DNA from: Clostridia bacterium
GTDB taxonomy: Bacteria > Bacillota_A > Clostridia > Oscillospirales > Acutalibacteraceae
Length of the DNA: 18,550 bases
Assembly: GCA_024699005.1 (NCBI GenBank)
Contig: JAILQN010000108.1
Location: forward strand, 1-18,550
Direction: 5' to 3'
Part shown: one piece after another, positions 1 to 6,769 of the stretch
Numbering within the stretch: position 1 is the first letter of the stretch
How the letters are laid out: the number at the start of each line of letters is the position of its first letter
Notes under the pieces: model-generated
Seen by the model: only the letters and a program-made list of their open reading frames with translations
What the model was told of the DNA's origin: nothing
The model's database searches: none
Position numbers and translations under genes: made by a program

Positions 1-1
1 T

Positions 2-118
2 TTCATTGATTATTTGAAATATATCCGCAGAGCAAAAATTAACAACGTCTGGTATACCGGCGATATCACCAAGGCGTCACAGACGTTGTTGAATTTACTT
101 GATATTGATATTACTTAA
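2..118 (+). CDS. C-terminal fragment of an unidentified protein
   Basis: An open frame enters from the left edge and ends at TAA 116-118, giving 38 residues that finish in ...LLNLLDIDIT. The segment has a charged, aromatic patch (YLKYIRRAK) followed by VWYTGDITKAS. The layout faintly recalls the C-terminal end of polysaccharide deacetylases, where a helix is followed by a VW..T strand, but the piece is too short to assign. It runs convergently towards the dxs operon. The start and most of the gene lie outside the window. Confidence 0.5.
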   Translation, partial: FIDYLKYIRRAKINNVWYTGDITKASQTLLNLLDIDIT

Positions 119-130
119 TTCGTTGAGAGA

Positions 131-229
131 TTGGGTTTAAAAATATTCTTTTTTTGACAATTTGATACTTGAAAAATATTCCTTTTTCCGCTTTCAGATA
201 CTTGAATTTTATTCCTTCTTCATGATTGA
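131..229. repeat. Degenerate 33-bp tandem repeat, about three copies
   Basis: GATACTTGAA occurs at 164-173 and 197-206, and ATTCCTT at 178-184 and 211-217, both exactly 33 bp apart. AAAAATATTC at 139-148 recurs at 172-181, again at 33 bp. The copies are AT-rich and lie in the convergent spacer between the left-edge gene and dxs. I see no clear terminator hairpin in 119-285. Confidence 0.6.
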
Positions 230-285
230 TGACAAGTTGTTGATCACAGCCACATATATAAAACGCAACACGTAACACTCTTCGG

Positions 286-2163
286 TCACGCCTGCTTGGA
301 ACTTGTAACTTGGAACTTGGAACTCAGAACTGAATCAATAATCCCTTCCTCATCAAATCCATATCTGTGAAGAAGTATCTTGTCTTCGGATTGCGGGACG
401 AATTTATTCTCCACTGCGTGCAGTATGAATTCGCCCTTAAAGCCCGCTTTGCTCAGAAGATAACCGAATTCCTCGCCCGCGCCGCCGGAGCGCTCCGATT
501 CCTCGAAGAAGAACACTCTTTTGCATGTAAGCGCCGCGCTGACTGCCGCGGGGTCTATGGGTTTGATGCGGTTGAGTTTTATGAGTTTCGTATCGTCGAG
601 TTTCCGGTATGCTGCCGCGGCGGCGGCGTAGACTCTGCCGTATGTCACTATCGAGGTTTCTGCGTTCTCTTCTACGAATACGTCGCAGTCGCCCTCGCCG
701 GGTCTTAAGTCCTCCGGGATATCGGGCTCGCAGCCTTTCGGCAGGCGGACGGCGATGATACCGTCCGGGTCTTTATAAATCGCCCTGTAAAGGCAGCGGC
801 TCAGCTCCGCGTAGTCGGCGGGGGAGTAGATTATAACGTCCGGGATGGTGTTGAGCATGGGCACGTCCAGAAGACCATGGTGGGTCTCGCCGTCCCCGGT
901 GACGAAGCCGCAGCGGTCCACGCAGATTATGACCTTCAGCTTCTGCAGCGCCACATCGTGGACAAGCTGATCGTAAGCCCTCTGCAGAAAAGCAGAATAG
1001 ACTGCGAACACCGGCACCATGCCGCCTTTGGCGAGTCCGGAACAGAATGTGACGGCGTGCTGTTCGGCTATGCCCACGTCAAAGAATCTGTCGGGGAACT
1101 TCTTGCTGAATTTATCGAGCCCGGTACCGATGGCCATCGCCGCAGTGACAGCACATATACGAGCATCCTTTTCCGCAAAGTCGCATATGGCGTCCCCGAA
1201 GGCGTTGGAAAAGCCGCGGGAGTTCTTGAATTCACCGGTTTCTATATCGAAGCGGGATATGCCGTGAAAGAGCGCCGGATCGCTTTCAGCGTACTCGTAC
1301 CCCTTGCCCTTGGTGGTTTTTATGTGCAGCAGAATGGGGTAATGGGCGGTCTTCGCCGCCTCGAGAGCGTCGCAGAGAACGGGTATATTGTGACCGTCGA
1401 CGGGACCCATATAACGGAAGCCCAGCTCTTCGAACATCGTACTGTTTTTGTAAAGGGCGCGTTTCAGAGTGGTTTTCAGTCTGAAAAGTCCGTTTGAGAG
1501 GTGAACGCCGATAAGCGGGATCAGATTCAGGCCCCGCTCGATCCTCGCCTTGGTCCTGAAGTAGGAGGGCCTTGCCTTGATGACAGCCAGGTGATTGGCG
1601 AGTGAACCGACGTTCTCGGATATGGACATTTCGTTGTCGTTCAGTATGACGATCAGCCTCGTCCTCTCGCCGCCGGCGTTGTTAAGGCCCTCGAATATCT
1701 CGCCGCCGGTAAAAGCGCCGTCGCCCACCACGGCGATGGTGTAATTTTTTCTTCCCCTGATCAGGTTCGCCCTCGCTATGCCGTAGGCGGCGGAGACGGA
1801 AACGCTGGCGTGGCCGCTGTAAAACGGGTCGTGCTCACTCTCCGCAGGGTTTGAGAATCCGGAGATCCCGCCGTCCTGACGCAGGGTGCCGAAGTCTTTG
1901 AATCTGCCGGTCAGGAGCTTGTGGGTATATATCTGATGCCCCACGTCCCAGACGATCTTATCGTGCGGGGAATTGAATACCCTGTGCAGGGCGATGGTCA
2001 GTTCGACCACTCCCAGATTCGAGGCGAGGTGCCCGCCTGTCTGCGAGACGGTGGAGATAAGGCATCTGCGCGCTTCCTCGGCAAGCTGAGGAAGCTCGTT
2101 TTCCGGCAGCGCCTTTACGTCCGCCGGGGATTTTATTTGTTCAAGAAGCGGATAGCTGTCCAT
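286..2163 (-). CDS. dxs: 1-deoxy-D-xylulose-5-phosphate synthase
   Basis: Dxs condenses pyruvate and glyceraldehyde 3-phosphate, using thiamine diphosphate, to give DXP, the entry step of the MEP isoprenoid pathway; it is cytoplasmic. The 625-residue product shows GGHLASNLG near residue 43, the ThDP motif GDGA (147-150) to NDNEMSI (175-181), and DVGIAEQHAVT with catalytic-type Glu367. VDRCGF...GDGETHHG lies at 416-430. Length fits the family (about 620). It is the last gene of the nusB-xseA-xseB-ispA-dxs operon, so the prenyl synthase sits beside its precursor enzyme. Two oddities: the final 12 residues (SSKFQVTSSKQA) come from a heptamer repeat, and another heptamer array ends a few bases before the ATG, leaving no visible Shine-Dalgarno. 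Confidence 0.97.
   Translation of the reverse strand: MDSYPLLEQIKSPADVKALPENELPQLAEEARRCLISTVSQTGGHLASNLGVVELTIALHRVFNSPHDKIVWDVGHQIYTHKLLTGRFKDFGTLRQDGGISGFSNPAESEHDPFYSGHASVSVSAAYGIARANLIRGRKNYTIAVVGDGAFTGGEIFEGLNNAGGERTRLIVILNDNEMSISENVGSLANHLAVIKARPSYFRTKARIERGLNLIPLIGVHLSNGLFRLKTTLKRALYKNSTMFEELGFRYMGPVDGHNIPVLCDALEAAKTAHYPILLHIKTTKGKGYEYAESDPALFHGISRFDIETGEFKNSRGFSNAFGDAICDFAEKDARICAVTAAMAIGTGLDKFSKKFPDRFFDVGIAEQHAVTFCSGLAKGGMVPVFAVYSAFLQRAYDQLVHDVALQKLKVIICVDRCGFVTGDGETHHGLLDVPMLNTIPDVIIYSPADYAELSRCLYRAIYKDPDGIIAVRLPKGCEPDIPEDLRPGEGDCDVFVEENAETSIVTYGRVYAAAAAAYRKLDDTKLIKLNRIKPIDPAAVSAALTCKRVFFFEESERSGGAGEEFGYLLSKAGFKGEFILHAVENKFVPQSEDKILLHRYGFDEEGIIDSVLSSKFQVTSSKQA
295..329. repeat. Heptamer array A1 (CTTGGAA x5), inside the dxs 3' end
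   Basis: Five contiguous 7-bp units in phase: CTTGGAA, CTTGTAA, CTTGGAA, CTTGGAA, CTCAGAA. On the dxs coding strand the unit reads AAGTTCC-like. The array is translated and supplies most of the last residues of Dxs. The same unit recurs after the genes ending at 11655 and 12958, each time in the same orientation relative to transcription. Confidence 0.9.
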
Positions 2164-2166
2164 TGT

Positions 2167-2201
2167 TCAGTGATCAGTGATCAGCGGTCAGCGGTCAGTC
2201 A
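2167..2201. repeat. Heptamer array B (TCAGTGA/TCAGCGG x5) upstream of dxs
   Basis: Five in-phase 7-bp units: TCAGTGA twice, TCAGCGG twice, TCAGTCA. The array is flanked by inverted hexamers CCATTG (2160-2165) and CAATGG (2200-2205), the former containing the dxs start codon complement. It occupies the place where the dxs ribosome-binding site would be. Confidence 0.85.
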
Positions 2202-2249
2202 ATGGTTGTTGATGTTAAAAAACTGCTCCCTGATCCGCGAACACTCTGA

Positions 2250-3095
2250 TTAATAATTCCGTATCAGTAATGCCCGTGTAAGTTCCGCGAGGTCATCCGT
2301 ATCTCCGTCGAGCTCGTCCAGCGCCAGAAGCGCTGAGGAAGTATATCTCTCCGCGGCGCTCTTCGCCCCCTCAGGCCCCAGAAGCGAAACGTAGGTGGAT
2401 TTGCCGCTGCGCGCGTCGCTGCCTGCGTCGCCCTCCGCCGCGTCAAGGATATCGTCCACCACCTGGAATGCGGTGCCCATATTGAGCCCGTATCTGCGCG
2501 CGGCGGGTATGTTGTCCGTATTGCCCGCGGCTATGCAGCCCAGCTCGCAGGCGGCTGTAATGAGCGCGGCGCATTTGAGTTTGTCCTGCAGAAACAGTTC
2601 GTCGGAGCCAAGACACACAGTCTCGCCGTACATATCTATAACCTGCCCGCCGATCATGCCGTTCACCCCGGCGCAGGACGCGAGGCAGTTAACAGCGGCG
2701 GCGATCCTTTCGGGGGGCAGGGGAGTGCCGGCGATGGTCGAGAAAGCGTGGGTCAGCAGAGCGTCTCCCGCGAGCAGAGCCGTTGCCTCGCCGTATCTGA
2801 TATGCGCCGAGGGCTTGCCGCGCCGCTCGGCGTCGTTGTCCATGCATGGCAGATCGTCGTGGATGAGCGAATAGGTGTGTATGAATTCCACGGCGCAGGC
2901 AAAGGGCAGCGCGTCCTCGGGCGCGGCGCCGGAGAGCCGCGCGAATTCAAGGCACAGCACCGGTCTTATCCTTTTGCCTCCCGAACCGAGGGAATAGCTC
3001 ATGCAGTCCGTCAGTACCGAATACAGCGGTTCGGACTTCGGTATGAACGAGAGGATCTGACTGTCTATATATCCGGGATAATCTCTGATATTCAT
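2250..3095 (-). CDS. ispA: Polyprenyl (farnesyl/geranyl) diphosphate synthase
   Basis: IspA is a cytoplasmic trans-prenyltransferase that adds isopentenyl diphosphate to allylic diphosphates to make geranyl/farnesyl diphosphate. The 281-residue length is typical of short-chain synthases. It shows GGKRIRPVL (39-47), the first Asp-rich motif DDLPCMD (80-86, DDxxxxD form of bacterial FPP synthases), GGQVIDM (149-155) and the second Asp-rich motif DDILD (214-218). The ATG overlaps the xseB stop by 4 bp (ATGA), so the two are probably translationally coupled. It lies between xseB and dxs, a classic Firmicutes order. Chain length cannot be fixed from sequence alone, so GGPP synthase activity is possible. 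Confidence 0.95.
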   Translation of the reverse strand: MNIRDYPGYIDSQILSFIPKSEPLYSVLTDCMSYSLGSGGKRIRPVLCLEFARLSGAAPEDALPFACAVEFIHTYSLIHDDLPCMDNDAERRGKPSAHIRYGEATALLAGDALLTHAFSTIAGTPLPPERIAAAVNCLASCAGVNGMIGGQVIDMYGETVCLGSDELFLQDKLKCAALITAACELGCIAAGNTDNIPAARRYGLNMGTAFQVVDDILDAAEGDAGSDARSGKSTYVSLLGPEGAKSAAERYTSSALLALDELDGDTDDLAELTRALLIRNY

Positions 3096-3280
3096 TGATC
3101 CGTTACTTCCGTTATCTTAAGCTTAGCCGTCTCCAGCAGTTCTATGCAGTAGGCGGACACTTTTTTCGCTTCCTCGTAGGTTTTTATCGTCTGCTCCAGG
3201 CTCAGATCGCCTTTTTCCAGCTTCGCTACAAGCTCGGAAAGGGTCTTTGCCGCTTCCTCGTAAGTCATTTTATTCTCCAT
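3092..3280 (-). CDS. xseB: Exodeoxyribonuclease VII small subunit
   Basis: The small subunit of ExoVII binds the XseA large subunit in a multi-subunit complex that degrades single-stranded DNA from both ends. This 62-residue protein has the family signature: TYEEAAKTLSELVAKLEKGD near the N-terminus, then SLEQTIKTYEEAKKVSAYC. It is predicted to be two helices forming a coiled coil. The start follows AGGAG about 9 nt upstream. It overlaps xseA by 11 bp and ispA by 4 bp, which implies tight coupling and dosing of the two ExoVII subunits. Confidence 0.95.
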   Translation of the reverse strand: MENKMTYEEAAKTLSELVAKLEKGDLSLEQTIKTYEEAKKVSAYCIELLETAKLKITEVTDQ

Positions 3281-4499
3281 TGCCTATTCTCCTGATATTA
3301 TTGACCGTTGCGTCAGCCGTGCCGTCGAAAAACTCAAGTGTGATACCGTCGCCCGGTTTCAGGGCGGTCACAGTAGTGACCCTGCCCGCATCGTTCCTTA
3401 CGGCGGTATAGCCGCGTCTGAAAATTTTTTCCGGATCCAGGGCGGCTAATTTTTCCGCGTTCGCTTTTTGTACGGCTGCGAGGAAATCGATCCGTTTTGC
3501 CGCCGCTGTGCGGGCGCGTATATCAAGAAGTGCGATATCCTGCCCGCGGCGTTCTATTATTCCTGCGGGGGAAAGCGCGCGCATCCGGGACAGGAGGTCG
3601 GCGTGCCGGTCGAGCCGCGTGCCGATGTACGTTAACGTGAAATTGCGGCCGGCGTTTATCATATTATCGATACGAAGCTTTAAATCGTCTATATCCGGAG
3701 AAGATAATTCCGCGGCGGCGGATGGCGTCGGCGCCCTGCGGTCCGCAGCGAGATCGCAGAGGGTAAAGTCGATCTCGTGACCGACGGCGGAAACCACCGG
3801 GATCCGCGATGCCGCGACCTCGCGGACGAGAGCTTCGTTATTGTAGCCCATCAAGTCCTCCGCGGAGCCGCCGCCCCTGCCGATGATTATCAGGTCAAGG
3901 TCCGGTTCGCGGTTCAGGCGCCTTAAAGCCCGGACGTTTTCCGGCGGGCACAGCGGCCCCTGCACGGCGGCGGGGCAGAAAACCACCTCGCACAGAGGAT
4001 AGCGTCTCGTCAGCACGTTGATTATATCGTGGAAAGCAGCGCCGGAGGCGGATGTGATCACTCCTATCCGTTTCGGGAACGCCGGCAGAGGGCGTTTTTT
4101 TGCAGGATCGAACAGCCCTTCGGCTGCTAATTTTCGTTTTAACTGTTCAAGGGCGAGGGCGAGCTCCCCGGCGCCGGAGGGCCGCATGGAATTTACGTAG
4201 AGCTGATATTCGCCGTTCGCTTCGTATACGGTCACTCTGCCGGTTGCGGCCACGCGTGCGCCGTTTTCGGGGCTGAACGCCAGCTTTGCCGCTGCGGAGC
4301 GGAACATCACACAGCGCAGGCGGGATTGTTCATCTTTCAGCGAAAAATATAAATGACCCGACGAAAACTGCCGCCGGAAGTCGGTTATCTCGCCTTCGAC
4401 AGTGATATTCGCAAGTTTCAGGTCTCCCTCGAACAGGAACTTTACGTAGGAGTTGAGCTGGGAGACGGTGAGAGGGGTGGAGGTGGAGGAAAATTGCAT
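3270..4499 (-). CDS. xseA: Exodeoxyribonuclease VII large subunit
   Basis: This is the catalytic subunit of ExoVII, a metal-independent single-strand DNA exonuclease used in repair and in clearing ssDNA. The 409 residues start with the usual LTVSQLNSYVKFLFE, followed by an N-terminal OB-fold DNA-binding domain (to about residue 105). The catalytic domain has GVITSASGAAFHDI, IIGRGGGSAEDL, AVGHEIDFTLCDLAADRRAPTP, and a helical C-terminal region ending in FRRGYTAVR. Its 3' end overlaps xseB. No strong Shine-Dalgarno precedes the ATG. The 184-bp spacer to nusB holds an inverted heptamer element. folD, which often lies between nusB and xseA in Bacillus-like operons, is absent here. Confidence 0.96.
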   Translation of the reverse strand: MQFSSTSTPLTVSQLNSYVKFLFEGDLKLANITVEGEITDFRRQFSSGHLYFSLKDEQSRLRCVMFRSAAAKLAFSPENGARVAATGRVTVYEANGEYQLYVNSMRPSGAGELALALEQLKRKLAAEGLFDPAKKRPLPAFPKRIGVITSASGAAFHDIINVLTRRYPLCEVVFCPAAVQGPLCPPENVRALRRLNREPDLDLIIIGRGGGSAEDLMGYNNEALVREVAASRIPVVSAVGHEIDFTLCDLAADRRAPTPSAAAELSSPDIDDLKLRIDNMINAGRNFTLTYIGTRLDRHADLLSRMRALSPAGIIERRGQDIALLDIRARTAAAKRIDFLAAVQKANAEKLAALDPEKIFRRGYTAVRNDAGRVTTVTALKPGDGITLEFFDGTADATVNNIRRIGNGE

Positions 4500-4520
4500 T
4501 TTTCTGATATGGACAGGCGC

Positions 4521-4652
4521 GGATAATGCGGAATTCGGAATGCGGAATTGTCATAAGGTTTTTTGTCTTTTGTTATTTGTTATGCGCATAAAGCGGTACG
4601 GCAGTAACCTTATTGCCGCGGATAATTCCGAATTCCGCATTCCGCATTATTC
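4521..4652. repeat. Inverted heptamer element C (GCGGAAT arms, nested palindrome)
   Basis: Left arm 4521-4551 and right arm 4622-4652 are 31-bp inverted repeats matching at 27 of 31 positions by my alignment. Each arm is built of 7-bp units; read in the same sense, the order is ATGCGGA-ATTCGGA-ATGCGGA on the left and ATGCGGA-ATGCGGA-ATTCGGA on the right. Inside lie ATAAGGTT (4553-4560) against AACCTTAT (4606-4613), and the perfect palindrome TATGCGCATA (4581-4590). The whole could fold as one long hairpin in the nusB-xseA transcript. No ORF is inside. Confidence 0.85.
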
Positions 4653-4683
4653 GGAATGTTCGACTGCTATGAACGGAAGCGTC

Positions 4684-5091
4684 TTAACTGCCGTCGCTCT
4701 CTCTTGCTATCGCTCCCAGCACGCCGTTCACAAATCCGGCGTCCTTTGCCGGGCAGTAGGTTTTCGCGAGTTCCACACACTCGTTTATGCAGACGGACAC
4801 GGGGGTCACTCCGCCGGCGAAGAACATCTCGCACACGCCCAGCCGCAGCACGGCGAGGGTCTCGGCGGCAAGGCGGTCGATGGTCCAGTTCCGCAGGCGC
4901 GGGGCGATGAGCGCGTCCGCCTCGTCCCTGTGTTCGTCTACGGTCGCCGCCAGACTGACGGCAAACGGTTCCGCCTCAAAGACTTCGGCGTCCGCCGCGA
5001 GTTCCGCTATTTCATCAAGAGTCAGATCAGGTCTGAACATCTGCTCGAATATCATGATAAAGGCGTGTTCCCTCTCGATAGATCTTGCCAT
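4684..5091 (-). CDS. nusB: Transcription antitermination factor NusB
   Basis: NusB pairs with NusE (ribosomal protein S10) on boxA RNA to support antitermination, mainly on rRNA operons. The 135-residue length is typical. The N-terminus MARSIEREHAFIMIFEQMF and the C-terminal block NWTIDRLAAETLAVLRLGVCEM...INECVELAKTY...GFVNGVLGAI are diagnostic. I chose the ATG at 5091, not the longer frame to 5187: AGGAGGG lies at 5098-5104 on the minus strand, and the extension shows no NusB homology. It heads the operon with xseA, xseB, ispA and dxs. An extended -10 promoter lies upstream. Confidence 0.95.
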   Translation of the reverse strand: MARSIEREHAFIMIFEQMFRPDLTLDEIAELAADAEVFEAEPFAVSLAATVDEHRDEADALIAPRLRNWTIDRLAAETLAVLRLGVCEMFFAGGVTPVSVCINECVELAKTYCPAKDAGFVNGVLGAIARESDGS

Positions 5092-5158
5092 GTTTCGCCC
5101 TCCTGTGCGCGTATTGCGTTTTGCGCTTCGCGTATCAGAATGCGAAGCTTTTTTTCCG

Positions 5159-5187
5159 ATTATAGCACTGTTCCATATCAAATACAA
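5159..5187 (-). promoter_or_regulatory. nusB operon promoter, extended -10
   Basis: On the minus strand TTGTAT (5187-5182), a 17-nt spacer and TATAAT (5164-5159) are preceded by TG plus one base, the extended -10 form. The -35 is weak, but the perfect -10 and the TGn compensate. It lies about 70 bp before the nusB ATG. Confidence 0.6.
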
Positions 5188-5225
5188 GTGAATGTTTTTG
5201 TATTTTCATTATATAAAAAAACAGC

Positions 5226-5253
5226 TTTACAAAAGTTTTTTGACTGATATAAT
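5226..5253 (+). promoter_or_regulatory. Sigma-A promoter of the GH5 gene
   Basis: TTTACA (5226-5231), 16-bp spacer, TATAAT (5248-5253). Transcription should start near 5260, right at the AGGAGG ribosome site (5261-5266), so the 5' leader would be only about 15 nt. Confidence 0.75.
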
Positions 5254-5274
5254 GGAGCGTAGGAGGCTGATAAC

Positions 5275-6534
5275 ATGAAAAGACTGATTTCCGTTTTATT
5301 ATGCGTACTGCTTGTATTCGGCTGCGCCGTTGTGACTTCCGCCGAGGACGCGCCGTCTGATAAGCGCGGTGCTCTGACAGATGAGGATTTCCTTTTTGTA
5401 AAAGGACGGAAGATCTATAACCGCCGCGGAGAGGAAATAGTTCTGAAGGGCGTCAATATCGGCGCGTGGCTCGTCTGGGAGGACTGGCTCACTCCAGTTC
5501 AGGGCGCAGACGACGTGTGGTCGTATTATGAAAAGCTGATCGGACGTTTCGGCACGGAGACCGCTTACGATCTGATCCATACCTACGAGGATAATTTCTT
5601 TACGGAATACGATCTTGACGTCATAGCCGAAATGGGCTTCAACTGCATACGCGTGCCCTTCTGGTACAGGAATTTCTACGTTGACGATAACGGCACGAAG
5701 CTGCTGGACTCAAACGGCGAGTGGGATTTTTCGCGTCTGGACTGGGTCGTTGAGCAAGCCGGGAAGCGCGGTCTGTACGTTATCCTCGATATGCACGGCT
5801 CGCCGGGCTTCCAGAGCGACTCGCCCCACAGCGGCAAGGGCAAGTCCTGCGGTCTGTATGAACAGACCGACGAGGGCGAATTCTACAGGAAACTCACGGA
5901 CGAATTATGGACGGCGATCGCGGAGCGTTTCAAAGGCAATCCGGCGGTGGCTATGTATGATCTGCTGAACGAGCCGATGTGCGATACCCCCACTACGGAG
6001 ATCGAGCGCAGATTCAAAAACGAGTATATCTATGACAGGCTTTATAAGACCGTCCGCGCCGCCGATCCGGATCACATAATCACGCTTGAGTGCATCTGGA
6101 CGGGCTTCGCCCTGCCGAAGGCGTTTCTGAAGGGCTGGAAGAACGTGGTCTATCAGGTGCATTTTTACAACAACTCCGATTTTATCTTCCGTTTCTTCGT
6201 GCTGCTGACAAGAATACTGCATCCGACGGTCCCGCTTATGATGGGCGAATTCTATCCGCATGAGAAAACGACCTGGGCGGGCTGCTTCAAAGCCATGAAG
6301 GACTATAACTACAGCTGGATGCTCTGGACGTATAAGGCTGCCGGTCACGGCATGTGGGAGAGCGACTGGTGCCTAAAAGGCTCTAAGGACGGCTTCTGGC
6401 GGGCCGACGCAAACAAGGATTCCGCGGAGGACATCGCCTATAAATTCGGCGATATGCTCAGGACGGAGAACGGGTATCAGGATACGGGACATTACGAGAA
6501 GAACGTGAAACCGTACGTTGCTTCTGTTCAATAA
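5275..6534 (+). CDS. Secreted glycoside hydrolase family 5 (cellulase fold)
   Basis: A 419-residue retaining beta-glycosidase of the GH5 (beta/alpha)8-barrel type. A signal peptide (1-23, Lys-Arg, hydrophobic core, cleavage at TSA|ED) sends it out; VFGC at 14-17 is a poor lipobox, so a lipoprotein is less likely. The barrel starts at VLKGVNIGAWLVWEDW. Then come GFNCIRVPFWY, LDMHGSPG, YDLLNEPM with acid/base Glu233, QVHFYNN, and MMGEFYP with nucleophile Glu325. The LDMHGSPGFQSD stretch resembles exo-beta-1,3-glucanase-like GH5 members, but the substrate (beta-glucan, mannan or other) is not decidable. No carbohydrate-binding module or anchor is seen. AGGAGG sits 8 nt before the ATG, with its own promoter. 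It is probably monocistronic, ending before an inverted heptamer element. Confidence 0.93.
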   Translation: MKRLISVLLCVLLVFGCAVVTSAEDAPSDKRGALTDEDFLFVKGRKIYNRRGEEIVLKGVNIGAWLVWEDWLTPVQGADDVWSYYEKLIGRFGTETAYDLIHTYEDNFFTEYDLDVIAEMGFNCIRVPFWYRNFYVDDNGTKLLDSNGEWDFSRLDWVVEQAGKRGLYVILDMHGSPGFQSDSPHSGKGKSCGLYEQTDEGEFYRKLTDELWTAIAERFKGNPAVAMYDLLNEPMCDTPTTEIERRFKNEYIYDRLYKTVRAADPDHIITLECIWTGFALPKAFLKGWKNVVYQVHFYNNSDFIFRFFVLLTRILHPTVPLMMGEFYPHEKTTWAGCFKAMKDYNYSWMLWTYKAAGHGMWESDWCLKGSKDGFWRADANKDSAEDIAYKFGDMLRTENGYQDTGHYEKNVKPYVASVQ

Positions 6535-6549
6535 AAAAAGACAAAAACT

Positions 6550-6728
6550 AATTAGCAATGTGTAATGTGCAATGTGTAATTGTCCGGAAGTTAGATTTCT
6601 TCCGTTCAGTCTGAAAACAACGATTGTTCACACGGCGGAAGGCTCCTCACGGCTGAGCAGTGTAAAAGCGGCACAATATAAAATCAAAACCATATTAATT
6701 ACACATTGCACATTGCTAATTGCACATT
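6550..6728. repeat. Inverted heptamer element D (AATGTGC arms, 112-bp core)
   Basis: The left array 6550-6584 reads AATTAGC, AATGTGT, AATGTGC, AATGTGT, AATTGTC. The right array 6694-6728 reads ATTAATT, ACACATT, GCACATT, GCTAATT, GCACATT. The reverse complement of 6550-6581 equals 6697-6721 except that the right arm lacks exactly one 7-bp unit. The core contains a small hairpin CGGAAG (6585-6590) / CTTCCG (6599-6604) and no ORF. The element fills most of the 235-bp GH5-GRE spacer. Confidence 0.9.
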
Positions 6729-6769
6729 ATTGAAACCGTTCTCTTCGATAGAAAGAAGTAAGGTAAAAA

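Noticed and set aside
154..182. TTGACA at 154-159 followed by TATTCC as a plus-strand promoter
   Set aside because: The -10 is poor and it would read antisense into dxs; the hexamer lies inside an AT-rich tandem repeat.
295..329. Heptamer arrays as CRISPR or attachment sites
   Set aside because: Units are only 7 bp and contiguous with no spacers, no cas genes are present, and no integrase is nearby.
5275..5345. GH5 as a lipoprotein because of VFGC at residues 14-17
   Set aside because: Phe at -2 is a poor lipobox match, and a normal signal peptidase I site (TSA before Glu24) follows.
6677..6682. TATAAA as the -10 of a promoter for the glycyl radical enzyme
   Set aside because: No acceptable -35 at 15-19 bp upstream, and the site lies in the AT-rich part of element D.
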